Positions 10,253 through 20,812 are shown, counted from the first letter of the stretch. The stretch is DNA of 64,000 nucleotides from Argyresthia goedartella (GCA_949825045.1 OX463829.1:5952001-6016000); one strand, 5' to 3'. Made by a program: numbers and translations. The notes: generated from the letters alone by a model not told the origin.

Positions 10253-10450
10253 TCCTTGTCCCTACATCCTTTCCCCCTCCCAACATCCTTCCCTAGATTG
10301 TATATGTATATCTAGTATGATTAAATTATAACTTAATTTGCAACCACTTGAGCTAACCATGTATTATCATTTTTTTTTTGTTTTTTGTTACATACTTTTA
10401 CAACACTTCATGCCTGTCACACTATTAAAGATTATTATTCTATTATTACA

Positions 10451-11001
10451 CCAAGAACACCTCTGGCCAGCCAATCATACATAAAAATAGAGCCAACATT
10501 ATATCAAAGATCCAGGTCCTCACGATACAGGTCTGACCTAGTGTGAGGGCCACTGGTAACTTTTACTTTGTATACGAGTCATTTATTAGCAAGTAGGTGT
10601 CAATGTATTAAATTAAGAGTATCTGTAAACCTTTTGTTACAATAAACTATTTCTATTTCTATTTTTTCTATTTCTAATTATACTAGCTGCCCGTGGGCAC
10701 GGCGTCGCGTACGCGTTTTTCGGTTTCTCATACTTTACGGTCAGAAAACTTACTTTACTTATATTACTAATTATATGGTTTATTATTTAGTATTTTATTT
10801 ATTTTATTATCAAATTTACTGTGTAGAGCCAGATTATCAATATTTTTTAAGTTTTTTATAAAGCCCTGTACGGCGCACTGCAACCGTTGCATAGTTAGTA
10901 GTGATTGAGGTCATGGTTTGCCTGCTTTACCTATCAACCATTAATAACAACCAGTTAACGTAGGGACAGCAAGAACGCCGTGTGGCGCATACCAATCCTT
11001 A
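10451..11001. repeat. mixed repeat debris between LINE and mariner
   Basis: A CTAGTGTGAGGGCCA segment near 10540 recurs in variant form at about 55374, just before the last symplekin exon. ACTAGCTGCCCGTGGGCACG at about 10683 resembles the end of a common insect interspersed repeat (SINE or Helitron tail). No coding region. Confidence 0.4.
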
Positions 11002-11003
11002 TA

Positions 11004-12312
11004 CACAGTCAGGTCATAAGTTCTGTCACACAATAAAAACTTTTGAATTTAGAACGCTGGCCACAAAAAAGTTTATTGAATTCGAATTTCGAATTTTTCA
11101 TGAAAATAAAAATGTGTACTTTTTAGAAATTTCCTCATTTTTAAATATGGAGTGGACACTTAAAGAAGACCGTTTTGCAGTTATTGCGTTGCATCGTTGC
11201 GGTTACGCGCTAATTCTGATTTCCGACTTACTGAAAAATTTTAATATAACCAAAAGATTCGTTTATCGTACCATAAAACGATACAATGAAGACTCTAGTG
11301 TAGATGACAGGTCAAGAAGTGGTCGCCATCGCTCTGTTAGGACTCCAGCAGTGATAAAAGCTGTGAAGGCGCGAATTCAAAGAAATCCCATACGTAAGCA
11401 GAAACTGTTGGCCCTTCAGATGGGGTTAAGCAGGACCACGGTGAAAAGGGTGTTAAATGAAGACTTAGGGCTTAGGGCATATCGAAGAAAAACAGGACAT
11501 CGTTTGGACGCTCGTTTAATGGACCTGAGACTGAAGAGATGCCGCGCTTTGTTGAAGCGGTACGCGGGAAAAAAGCATCAGGAAATTCTTTTTTCGGATG
11601 AAAAAATTTTCACCGTGGAAGAGAGCTACAACAAACAAAATGATAAGGTGTACGCACACAGCAGTGAAGAAGCGAGCAACCATATTCCGCGTGTCCAACG
11701 AGGTCATTTTCCATCCTCGCTCATGGTTTTGTTGGGAATCTCTTATTGGGGCTTAACTGAGGTACATTTTTGTGAGAAAGGCGTAAAAACGAATGCAGTT
11801 GTGTATCAAAATACAGTCCTCAAGAACCTTGTGGAACCTGTTTCTCATACCATGTTTAATAACAGGCACTGGGTATTCCAACAAGATTCTGCGCCAGCTC
11901 ATAGAGCGAAAAGCACACGAGACTGGCTGGCGGCGCGTGAAATCGACTTCATCCGGCACGAAGACTGGCCCTCCTCCAGTCCAGATTTGAGTCCGTTAGA
12001 TTACAAGATATGGCAACACTTGGAGGAAAAGGCCTGCTCAAAGCCTCATCCTGATTTGGAGTCACTCAAGGCATCCTTGATTAAGGCAGCCGCCGATATT
12101 GACATGGACCTCGTTCGTGCTGCGATAGACGACTGGCCGCGCAGAATAAAGGCCTGTATTCAAAATCGCGGGGGTCATTTTGAATAAACTTTATTACCAT
12201 AAGAATCTATGTTTTATTAAGTTCATTTTGCTATATAAATGTTTACATAAATAATAAACATGTCTAAATTATTTCATATTGCACATGTGACAGAACTTAT
12301 GACCTGACTATG
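11004..12312 (+). mobile_element. mariner copy 1 (DD37D, maT-like), 1309 bp with TIRs
   Basis: The 27-base terminal inverted repeats begin CACAGTCAGGTCATAAGTTC (11004-11030) and end the element at 12286-12312 with one mismatch. TA dinucleotides flank both sides (11002-11003 and 12313-12314). Length, TIRs and one 346-codon ORF are typical of an autonomous mariner. Confidence 0.95.
11147..12187 (+). CDS. mariner transposase (DD37D)
   Basis: 346 residues from the ATG at 11147; 55 upstream in-frame codons are not part of the family. The N-terminal paired helix-turn-helix region is followed by the catalytic Asp151 (FSDEKIF), Asp247 (QQDSAPAH) and Asp285 (SPLDYKIW), 37 residues after the second Asp. 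It cuts and pastes the element at TA sites. The frame is intact, but compared with copy 2 it reads GRHR instead of the conserved GRPR linker (about residues 59-62) and MVLLG instead of MVWLG (about 193-197). Activity is therefore doubtful. Confidence 0.93.
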   Translation: MEWTLKEDRFAVIALHRCGYALILISDLLKNFNITKRFVYRTIKRYNEDSSVDDRSRSGRHRSVRTPAVIKAVKARIQRNPIRKQKLLALQMGLSRTTVKRVLNEDLGLRAYRRKTGHRLDARLMDLRLKRCRALLKRYAGKKHQEILFSDEKIFTVEESYNKQNDKVYAHSSEEASNHIPRVQRGHFPSSLMVLLGISYWGLTEVHFCEKGVKTNAVVYQNTVLKNLVEPVSHTMFNNRHWVFQQDSAPAHRAKSTRDWLAAREIDFIRHEDWPSSSPDLSPLDYKIWQHLEEKACSKPHPDLESLKASLIKAAADIDMDLVRAAIDDWPRRIKACIQNRGGHFE

Positions 12313-12876
12313 TATAATTTATCTACACACGTATCGTAAACCCTCTTTACTGCGTTCAAAAACCGCACGTTAGGATCAACATTATGTTTTAACATAATGT
12401 TGATCCTAACGAAACGAAACGAGTTTTTTTCCAAGTAGTTTACTACTTGGTAAAAAACTCGTTTCGTATCTGGAAAACTACACATTATGGTCATTATGTG
12501 TAGATTTTCTACATATAATGACATTCAAATTTCGAACGCCGACGCCCACCCGCGTGCCGTCCCTAGTTTGTCTGTGAAGTTGGTACTGACATTCAAATTT
12601 CGAACGCCGACGCCCGCCTGCGAGAAGTTGGTACTACAGAACAAGTCAAACAATTGCAGAGCCACAATGCCGGTCAAACATGCGGTTCTGAACACATCAA
12701 AGAGAGCTTATGATATGTGTGTAGATAAACTAGTGTATGTAACTGTACATACTTAGGCATTAAAACTCTCGAGTGATATTATTATGAAACTCGCCTTCGG
12801 CTCGTTTCATAAACCCACTCTCGAGTTTTAATGCCCTCCATTATTTAGCAGTCACATAAACTACTATAATAATATA
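12310..12876 (+). mobile_element. MITE family B, copy A (hairpin-rich)
   Basis: TTATCTACACACGTATCGTA at the left and its inverse in the middle (GATATGTGTGTAGATAAAC, about 12713-12731) bound the first part. A second part (12732-12876) folds as a long hairpin around CTCGCCTTCGGCTCG. Four more whole or partial copies occur in the window (42775, 45800, 54020 and 59712). Copy A has two extra perfect palindromes not in the others. It abuts the mariner TA. Confidence 0.75.
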
Positions 12877-13604
12877 TAACAATAATTGTTAATTTTGTAG
12901 AGTGCACGGCCCGAAGCCGTACAATCCCTTTAATTTATAAAAATTGGGGGGCACGGCAGTGCCCCCGCCTAGTCGAGCGCGAAGCAAACACTGCCGTACC
13001 ATCCTTCACTGGAACCATTTCGCCGCATTTTCAGGCCACTATTTGAGAACCCCTGGATAAGACCAGAACGCAGAAATTTTCGTCATCCAGTAAGCTATAA
13101 TCACATACTTAAAATCCAAAATTTCAAGTCAATTTTGAACTGCGTCGTATTTAATTACAATAAATTACAAGCTGCAAGTTTCCTGATAGGGACACGTTAT
13201 GAAATATTAGAAAATGACTGCAGGCGCCTTCCGTGAACGTTTTATGCTACTCGTTAAGGGTATGCAAAGGAATTCAATTTTAAGCAAATTAGTATGTAAA
13301 ATAAAAATAAATTTGCCATGACTTATTTTTTATTGACATTGAGAGTAACAGATATAACATAGGTAGTTACAACAGATATAACATTACGTGTTAACAAAAT
13401 TGACTTGTACCCACTAACGTATAAAGAATGTTCAACGGCCAAGTCACACAACATTAACTATAATAATAAAGAAATCGCAGTAAGGAACCTTAGACTTGGC
13501 ACGACTTTGTCTAGATTTCATTACTTTTTAGAGATATACATGCAGCTTCATCGAGATTTGGCTAGTTTTTTACAGAATGTTTTTGGTGGGATTGAGTTTA
13601 CATC
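12877..13604. other. intron 1, mostly unassigned
   Basis: A GC-rich stem-like segment (GGCACGGCAGTGCCCCCGCC near 12951-12970, with CTGCCGTACC near 12990) looks like the end of an interspersed repeat. The rest is AT-rich with no feature I recognise. Confidence 0.4.
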
Positions 13605-13705
13605 ATTATCTGTTGCTGTAGCGGCAACAGAAATACACAATCTGTGAAAATTTCAACCCTACCATGCCATACCAACTTCAGCATTACTGTTTATGAGATA
13701 CAGCC
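13605..13705 (-). repeat. fragment of GGGTTCCGTACC repeat family A
   Basis: Read on the minus strand it contains GGCTGTATCTCATAAAC, GAAATTTTCACAGATTGTGT and TTCTGTTGCCGCTACAGC. These are the central segments of the repeat that is complete at 18812-19230. Confidence 0.6.
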
Positions 13706-13876
13706 CATTGACGGATAGCTGGACAGCGGAGGCTTAGTAATAGAGTCCCGTTTGATATCCCGTGGGTACGGATCCCAAGATATCGCATGAGAGTCAGCAA
13801 GACTATCGCTTAGGACTGTCCCCAGCCACCCATCGGTACGCCACAACATGTAACCATATGAACCATCCTTTTCCAG

Positions 13877-14057
13877 GCACATCTTCACCCTACTCCTCAA
13901 GTTCCACAACTCGCAGCACATCTCCAGCGTAAATCTGATGGCGTGCATGACCACGTTGTGCCTGCTGGCGAAGCTGAGGCCGCATTACCAGCCGCGCGTG
14001 GCGCAGGCGCTGGGGGACCTGCACACCACTCTGCCGCCCACGCTGTCGCAGTCGCAG
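13877..14057 (+). CDS. Sympk: symplekin exon 2
   Basis: The acceptor is TTTTCCAG ending at 13876 and the donor GTATGA starts at 14058. The exon reads HIFTLLLKFHNSQHISSVNL and onward to LPPTLSQSQ, the HEAT-repeat segment of symplekin (SINL/SVNL and NLPPTL-type motifs). It enters with two carried bases and leaves in phase 0. The last 66 bases (13992-14057) are copied twice in the following intron. The minus-strand ORF over this exon (13897-14136) is a GC-rich shadow. Confidence 0.9.
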
Positions 14058-14086
14058 GTATGACTCTTCTTCTGCTCTTCAACCAG

Positions 14087-14152
14087 CCGCGCGTGGCGCA
14101 TGCCCTGAGGGACCTGCACACCACGCCACCGCTCATGCTGTCGCAGTCGCAG
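14087..14152 (+). other. candidate duplicated mini-exon 2a (22 codons)
   Basis: This is a copy of the last 66 bases of exon 2, reading PRVAHALRDLHTT and ending in LSQSQ with no stop. It is preceded by a pyrimidine-rich run and CAG (ends 14086) and followed by the donor-like GTACTT. It is phase 0 at both ends, so inclusion would keep the symplekin frame. Substitutions relative to exon 2 are Q to H, G to R and some in the LPPT block. Whether it is spliced is unknown; it may be neutral duplicated debris. Confidence 0.5.
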
Positions 14153-14195
14153 GTACTTCTACTCAGGCTACAGGCTACTTCTACTCTTCTACCAG

Positions 14196-14261
14196 AAGCG
14201 CGTGACCCAGGCCCTAGGGGATGTGCACACCACGCTGCCGCCCACGTTGTCGCAGTCGCAG
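14196..14261 (+). other. candidate duplicated mini-exon 2b (22 codons)
   Basis: This is the second copy of the exon 2 3' end, reading KRVTQALGDVHTTLPPTLSQ with no stop. It is preceded by TTCTACTCTTCTACCAG and followed by GTATGACT, the same donor as the true exon. It is 66 bases long and phase 0 at both ends. It is closer to the parental exon in its second half than copy 2a is. Use as an exon is inferred only from splice-site shape and frame. Confidence 0.5.
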
Positions 14262-14436
14262 GTATGACTCTACTCTCTTCTACTCTCCTACCAGCGGCGC
14301 TTGGCGGAGACTTAGTGATAGAGTTTCCTTCGTCAGCCTTCGGGTACGAGACCCTAAAAAGTGCTCTGGGAGGGGTTGACGCCGATTTTAAAATCTTGCA
14401 TGTTTAATTGCTTAACCAACTGTACTTTAATTTCAG

Positions 14437-15343
14437 GTGAACTCAGTGCGAAAACACCTGAAGATGCAACTGATCAATCTGGTGAAACACCCATCATCCA
14501 GCGAGATGTTCCCTCAACTGACGCAACTACTCCTAGACATCGGCATGACCCACTCCGAAATCAACAAAGCGATGCCGAGAGAACGCAGGAACAAACGACT
14601 CGGTGAAATTAAAAATGGTGACGCTCCAAGTAAAAGGATAAGATTAGATTCGCCTCAAAGTAACAGTCAAGGAAGTGACAGCAACAGCAGAAGTGAATTC
14701 AATATCCAAGAAGACAGTAACGAAGGCGTTAGACCACCCGTCACAGAAGACTCAATATTCGACGGATTGAATAATATCGATAATGTAGTAGGACTTGTCA
14801 CTGCGACACTATCAAACAACCTTCCAGATGAAATGCCAAACAGCTTTGCGTTTATGTATAAACCGATACCAAACGCCGGCTCGAAGGTCCAGAAGCGTGC
14901 TCTGGCGAAAATGATACAGAGCCTCATTAAAGGAGAGCCAGTGGTACCAATAGCACCTGTACCACAGCCAAGTCTCTCAGATATTGCAGCAAAGATACCT
15001 CTCTTAAGAGACGAAGATGAGAAAATCAGTCACACGAATATAACACTCAAAAACGCAGTTGCCAAACTACAAGAATCGACGAAAGCGGAAAAGCAGAAAG
15101 AAGAAGCGGTCAACAAACTGATGGAGGAAACAAGACAGGAGCATCTGAAAGAAGAAGAGAGGAAGATGAAAGAGAAAGAGAAGTTGGTGCCGCCGCAGAC
15201 GCCCACGGTGCCGAAGTTAAAACAGCGGGTGAAACTGTTGAAACTGCAAGAGATCACACGGCCGATACCAAAGGAGATAAAGGAGAAGTTGATGGTGCAA
15301 GCCGTGGCGAGGATATTGAAGGCGGAAAACGAGGCCGCTATAG
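14437..15343 (+). CDS. Sympk: symplekin exon 3 (large exon: end of HEAT domain, charged linker)
   Basis: The acceptor is TTTCAG ending at 14436 and the donor GTATGG starts at 15344. The exon encodes 302 codons. VNSVRKHLKMQL continues the HEAT domain. It is followed by a basic stretch (RRNKRLGEIKNG), an acidic/serine linker, the LPDEMPNSF segment, and a strongly charged, probably helical tract (EEAVNKLMEETRQEHLKEEE, about 15110-15180). It ends with KVRVKLLKLQEITRP-like sequence and VQAVARILKAE, which the family has just before the C-terminal domain. It leaves in phase 1. The minus-strand ORFs 14667-14927 and 15030-15257 are shadows of its coding bias. Confidence 0.93.
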
Positions 15344-15597
15344 GTATGGAAATACTTATTTACATTACTTATTTTATGACTTCTTACTTACGTTTAAATT
15401 ACGCTTATATTTAAACCGCAACCGCAATTCGTTGATACGACTGTTCACAGTTACCGCGATTGCCTACAAGTTAACACTTTTATTAAAATTTTACGCGTTT
15501 GGATTCTTGTCTTTCAGCCGGAATGCACGAATAAACGAATGAGTTAATGAATGAATAAATGAATGTAATATATTTGTAATAATTTTTATTCCAACAG

Positions 15598-15717
15598 GAG
15601 GAGCTGCCGCCATCCGCGCCAAGCTGATAACAATCTTTGCCTCAAGCTACACACCGGAACTAAGAGACCTGGTGCTCAACTACATACTGGAGGAGCCACT
15701 GGGCCGAATCGACCTGG
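15598..15717 (+). CDS. Sympk: symplekin exon 4
   Basis: The acceptor is CCAACAG ending at 15597 and the donor GTGAGT starts at 15718. The exon reads GAAAIRAKLITIFASSYTPE and then RDLVLNYILEEPLGRIDL. This corresponds to the family segment in which human symplekin has RIKILASL and LSFILEDVRARLDLA. It enters and leaves in phase 1. A loose echo of this exon end (LRDLVLIFI...EEPLGQI) lies at about 16865-16922 in intron 5. Confidence 0.9.
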
Positions 15718-16674
15718 GTGAGTTTATCTCATAACTTTTTAGTTTTTTAAAATTTAAAACCGATACGAATGTATTTTTATGACAACATGCCTTCTTTTAG
15801 ACCTAAGCTAGACATATTCTTATATTAGAAGAAACTTGACATTGTGTAAATTATATATATTTTTCTTTTATGTTATTCTCGTATACTTACATGTGTTATT
15901 CAAATCCTATTTTCTTTGTATGGTAACTGTAATTAAAAAATTGTAAACAAATATTTTGCATGATGTGGTCACCTGTAAGTGGATAAACATTTAGAAAGTA
16001 TAGTGCAAGGTGTAATATTAAGATAAATGTATTATCTGTGTGCGATCCTAAACTATATCTATACTTATAAAAATGAATCGCTATAGTATTGCTAAATCTC
16101 GAAAATGGCCCGATCGGTTTGTAGAATTCCTATTTGGTTTTATTCTCCTCAGTCCAGAGGAGGTTTAGATAAAAATTAAATTATGAAAAACGCAAAGAAA
16201 CAGCTAAGTAATCGAAAAATATTTTATATGGAAATTTCAGCGTTGTTAGCACCCCTGGATGCAAATGCAAAAACATTAATTTTAACTTCTTAATTTGATC
16301 TTAGGTCTTTAGGCTGCTGACTTCACACCGGTTTTTTTTATATCGGCATTTGACACAGTCGTCAGATTTCTTGTGCCCGAGTAAATTATATATCTTTTTA
16401 TTAATCTTCCCTAAATAAATAAATGAATCGCTAAATATGTTGGTAAGCGCGAATCTCGCACACAGCTAGACCGATTTGGATGAACTTTTCTTTTAACTCT
16501 TCGTCCAAGCCTCAGCAAGGTTCTAACGGAGAGTTTTTTATATCAAAAACGCAAATGGAACAGCCGAAAAATCTTTACTTCAGTTCATCCTTCTGTCAAT
16601 AGATGGCTTAGGTAGCATTTGACAGACCCACGTCCGTCATCATCTAGTATATTATAAAAAATGCCCATTTTCAG
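15718..16674. repeat. intron 4 with two related insect repeat segments
   Basis: Two segments starting CTATACTTATAAAAATGAATCG (about 16060) and AATGAATCGCTAAATATGTTGG (about 16422) are related to each other. They include the phrase on an enzyme-free pattern common in insect Helitron-like or unclassified repeats (GCGAATCTCGCACACAGCTAGACCGATTTGG region). No ORF. Confidence 0.4.
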
Positions 16675-16805
16675 GTATCTCCTGGCTGTACGAGGAGTAC
16701 GCGTTCATGCAGGGCTTCAGCAGGCACCCGGTGACGCTGCAGCCCAGGATCCACGAGAAACACGACCAGAATTATAATCAGCTGCTCTGCGCGCTGATCA
16801 CTCAG
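16675..16805 (+). CDS. Sympk: symplekin exon 5
   Basis: The acceptor is ATTTTCAG ending at 16674 and the donor GTGAGA starts at 16806. The exon reads GISWLYEEYAFMQGFSRHPV and on to NQLLCALITQ. The WLYEEY block is the family's AWLYQEYNAY motif. It enters in phase 1 and leaves in phase 0. Confidence 0.9.
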
Positions 16806-17023
16806 GTGAGACTTTCGGGTTTACTACGCTGAGTATCAGTGACTGCTGATTGGTCTTAAAACAACATCTACGAGACCTGGTGCTCATCTTCATACCAGAA
16901 GAACCACTGGGTCAAATATAATTATTGAGAGGCGCCACACTACGGGCACCTTGAACGCTATGCATCTCATAAATCTGTATGTATCTTTCATGTATTTTCG
17001 TGAAACTACATGTTTTTTAAATA

Positions 17024-17900
17024 ATGCATGTTGAATATATGGGCTTTCGAATGAAACAGAACACAGAATTTTTCTTGCGTACGTTAACCATTATAATCAG
17101 TCAAAATAAACAGACTCTCCAAGTCAGCCGCAGTAAGTACAACGTGAAGCCATGGATAACCCCAGGACTTGTGAAATGTATGAGACATCGCGACGCACTT
17201 CATGTGAAAGCACGAAATCTACCAAATGACGAAGTATTGCAAATCACGTAGAAATGGTTCAGAAACTTCTCCACCAACCTATTGCACAAACTGAAACATC
17301 AATATAGAAGAAGTGAATTAGACGAAAATAAAAATAACCCAAAAAAGCTATGGAAAACAATTAAAGAAATATGCCACTACAATAAGGTAAATCATCCAGC
17401 ATCAGAATTCCTTTATACAAAAAACAACACCAGCAGCTCATTAGACACATTTTATGAATACTTTGCAGGTGTTGGACAAACTCTGGCCAACAACACTCTT
17501 CATAACACAATAGAAACAGAACAATCCTTAGCATCAAAGACCTGTTCAGTTAATGGTATTCCATCTTCCTACTTTTTTATGCAGCCTAAAGACGAAGTCG
17601 AAGTCTCCTCTCTTAATAACACCATTTATAGTACTTCTATAAATGGTATTATTAAGCGCTTTTAACACACCCTTCTAGCTGACTCATATATTCAATCTTA
17701 GTTTATGCCTCGGGGAATTTTGGTTTTATCCGCCATAAATCTACAGAAGGTGCAGTAAGAGCACTCACAAACCTAGTAACGAAACTTTTAGACCACGGAA
17801 AAGAACGCGCAGGTGTGTTCTTAGACTTGGCAAAGGCTTTCGTTACCATTTCGGTCAAGATCTTGCTACAAAAACTCTGACTACAAAAACTGAGCATGTA
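17024..17900 (+). pseudogene. LINE ORF2 remnant related to the 7.3-kb element
   Basis: Fragments read VKPWITPGLVKCMRHRDALH, LDENKNNPKKLWKTIKEICH and YEYFAGVGQTLANNTLHN, all collinear with the pre-RT region of the ORF2 at 7319 (LKPWITPGLMRCIKHRDKLH). Farther on, NFGFIRHKSTEGAVRAL and AGVFLDLAKAFVTIS match its RT, with the catalytic Asp of the AKAFD motif replaced by Val. There are several frameshifts and an internal deletion. A 16-bp near-perfect palindrome lies at 17615-17655. Confidence 0.8.
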
Positions 17901-18811
17901 GTGACAAACCTTTTTCTCCGTCTCCCGTCGATTGCCACACTGTGGGCATAGTGGTAACCCCTACGATGAACATCAACAACCTTCGGTAAAATCTTCGTCG
18001 AAATGAAGAAATAAGCTGGATTCGCCTTCAAGAAAGTTTCCGCAATGGATACTCAGGCGCAAAGAAGTCTGCATCAAGTTGCCGAGATATCGGCGAAATA
18101 TTTCCTACCTTCGGTCGCATATCCCAAGCCAACGAAGCAGCAGTAGAAAATACGCAGAACTCCAGCAACCTCATTACCTCAACTGTGGACCGCAGGTCAA
18201 TGATCGTTTGATAGCCAAGTCATGAAGACAACCCACCACATAAGATCAAAAATCACAGCAATAGCCAAGAAGAGATACGAGGTAGGAACAAGCAACGCTG
18301 TATTCCATCGTTCCGGAACAGATAAAAGTTCCACAGCCAGAAGCTATCACCATCATCATCATCCGTCATCACATCGAGCACCTCGCCATGACACCGTACA
18401 GTGACTAGCACATAGAGAGGCCTATCCATGAACGCTGGCCCTGTTCCCCAGTTGATGAGCAAAGCGACGAAATCGAGCATATCATACAGCGGGTGCAACA
18501 TCAACTCCCAAATGAAGGAGGGGCAGAATATGGAGCTCAACCACGGAATCAACCTCACAGCCTAGATAAAGTTAGACCAAACAGCACCATACCCAAGAAG
18601 CATACATACATCGTCGAGTGAGGAGCGCAAAGTCAAGTCGGCAGATAACTACATTCCTGACCTTGCACGCAAGAAATGTGATTTCAAGACTAAGCAAATG
18701 GGCTGATATTGTCTACGAAGCACAACGTGCAACTGCTGAACTCGGATAAACGAAGATCTATATCGCAATATCTATTTCGATTTGGTATAACGTCTTGTAG
18801 AATATTTTGTT
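17901..18811. other. intron 5, unassigned degenerate sequence
   Basis: Moderately GC-balanced sequence with a CAT/CCA-rich simple run at about 18346-18366. It looks like old decayed coding DNA, perhaps transposon-derived, but no motif is clear. Confidence 0.3.
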
Positions 18812-19230
18812 AGGGTTCCGTACCCGAAGGGTTCCAAACGGGACCCTATTACTAAGACTCCGCTGTCCGTCCGTCCGTCCGTCCGTCCGTCCGTCTGTCA
18901 CCAGGCTGTATCTCAAGAACCTAGCTAGCTAGAGAGTTGAAATTTTCACAGATTATGTATTTATGTTGCCGCTATAACAACAAGTACTAAAAAACAGGAT
19001 AAAAGAAATATTTAAGGGGGCTCCCATACAACAATTCTTTCAATACCACATACAAACTTATGGATGCACCTGGTCACGTACATGGAGTGTGAAAGTAACC
19101 GCACCAATAACTTTGTAAACAATATTTTGCTGTGTAAAATCCAAACTATTCACTCCACACCATCGCTTCCATTGAACGGTGGTACGGAACCCTTCGTGCG
19201 CGATTTAGACTCGCACTTGACCGGTTTTTA
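18812..19230 (+). repeat. interspersed repeat family A (full copy)
   Basis: It starts TTAGGGTTCCGTACCCGAAG, has a (GTCC)n simple run at about 18867-18893, the segment GGCTGTATCTCAAGAAC, and ends GTACGGAACCCTTCGTGCGC then CGCACTTGACCGGTTTTT. The ends are partly inverse (GGGTTCCGTAC / GTACGGAACCC). Related copies are at 13605(-), 33020, 35447, 53073 and 55650. I recall this repeat as very common in lepidopteran genomes. Confidence 0.75.
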
Positions 19231-20600
19231 ATATATTTAGAGATGGACTGTCCCTGATAGTGCAGGGAAGCTCATTCCACAGTCGTATGGCTCGGATTCC
19301 GTACCCCTGCTCGTAGGCTGCTGTGGAGCGATCTGGAGCATTGAGCATAGACGCCATATGAGTTCTCCGAGGCCCGCTTGAAGAAAGAAATTCGAAGCGA
19401 TCACGCAGAAAGTTAGGGTTCCGAGGATTCCACAAAATATTATAAAGGAAACACAGGATATGAGAGTTCCGTCGAAGCTGGCGGTAGCCACTTCAGCTCC
19501 CTGCTATGCTGATATACGTGGTCATACTTGCCCAGTCTGAAGATGAACCAGTTGTTCTTTATTTGCGCTGACCCAGCATAATCAATGAGGGTAAGAAGAA
19601 GAGACTGAGCGAGAGGAAGAAGCTTTATCGCTATACATGATAACAGTACCGTTATAAGTTACAGAAGGGACAGACGATTGCTGCAACATGTTTAATGAGT
19701 GCCTAGTACCTATAATCAAATATATTCGGATTAACCAACAACCCAAATGACGATGCCCATCAACTAATACCAGCCAAGTCAGCGTTTAACGCCTCCGCAG
19801 CGGTATTTACATCATCAGGAAAGAAGTGACGATAGATCTGACGGTCATCCGCGTAGAGATGATAGGAAGAAGAAAGGACATCGGATATGGAATTGATAAA
19901 TATTGAGAACAGAAGAGGAGAGAGAATGCCACCTTGGGGGATACCGGAGGAGAGATCACACCACTCCATACAAGCCTCCTCCGACTTGTTATGCTGTTTT
20001 CGGTCTCATAGGTAAGAGTCAAACCAGCTGGCAGAGAGGGAGGAGACGTTAAGAGATTTGAGAAGTTCAACGAGAATGTCGAATTCAACACAATTAAAAG
20101 CACTGCTGTAGTCCAGCAGAGCCAGTCCCGATAGTTGCATGGCGACCTGAATATCATCGGTCACTTTTAATAAAGCCGTAACAGTACTGTGAGCCGTTCT
20201 AAAGCCTGACTGAAAAGGATTCAGTAGATTTTTAGAGGATAGATTATGGGAGAGCTGATTAAGGACAATGGATTCGAGGACTTTAGAAAGGATCGGCAGG
20301 ATAGAAATGGGGCGATACTCTTTAAAGGAGGTGGGATTGGATGTTTTAGGGAGAGGGATATGTAATGCTTGTTTCCAAGCAAGGAACAATTTGAAATGGA
20401 GAAATTTAGAATATGAGTTATGGCCGGAAGCAGAACATCAAGGATAGTGAGAATCGTTTGTTGGCAGATATTATCATCTCCTACAGCTTTGGAGCTAATT
20501 GCTAGAAATGCTATCTTAATCGTGTCGCTTCCAACATTACTCGGGTTGAAGGGTGTGGTGTTGGGTAATGACCTAGAGCGCAAGCTCTGAAGACTAGCTT
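19205..20600 (-). pseudogene. LINE reverse transcriptase remnant
   Basis: Minus-strand pieces in order: EYRPISILPILSKVLESI, NPFQSGFRTAHSTVTALLKV, LALLDYSSAFNCVEFDIL, SGIPQGGILSPLLFSIFINS and YHLYADDRQIYRHF (catalytic YADD). The end segment reads EQGYGIRAIRLWNELPCTIR. At least two frameshifts break the ORF, and the endonuclease is missing. Confidence 0.85.
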
Positions 20601-20812
20601 TCTTGATAGAAGAATCTATTACAACTGGCGGAGCAGAGAAGAATTTGCCATGGATTTTTGTGATACATTTTTTTTTAATTTTTTTTTTTTATATAAATGT
20701 CATATATTTTTTTAAGAAACTTATTTATGTACTTTTGGTTTTTATTCACTGCGGCTATTTAAAAAACAAGGCTAACAATTTACCCGCCAAAAGTAAACGA
20801 GACGTCATTATA
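20601..20812. other. AT-rich stretch, nothing recognised
   Basis: T-rich sequence between a LINE remnant and a SINE. The short ORF here is low complexity. Confidence 0.4.

Larger units (their letters stand above)
5690..10450 (+). mobile_element. structurally complete two-ORF LINE (CR1/Jockey-like)
   Basis: A CpG-containing 5' UTR (with two T runs at 5917-5965) leads into intact ORF1 (6000-7067) and intact ORF2 (7319-10252). The 3' UTR ends in an ATT-rich run near 10447. Both ORFs are open with all recognisable catalytic residues, so the copy could be competent or very young. The exact 5' end and the target-site duplication were not fixed by eye. Confidence 0.85.

Noticed and set aside
10982..11146. 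N-terminal extension of the mariner transposase
   Set aside because: These codons include the terminal inverted repeat; the family start is the ATG at 11147.
15030..15257. Minus-strand ORF opposite exon 3 (and 14667-14927)
   Set aside because: Serine/phenylalanine-rich complement of the Lys/Glu-rich coding strand.
18222..18558. Overlapping short ORFs with a His run
   Set aside because: The His run is a CAT/CCA simple repeat; nothing else is recognisable.
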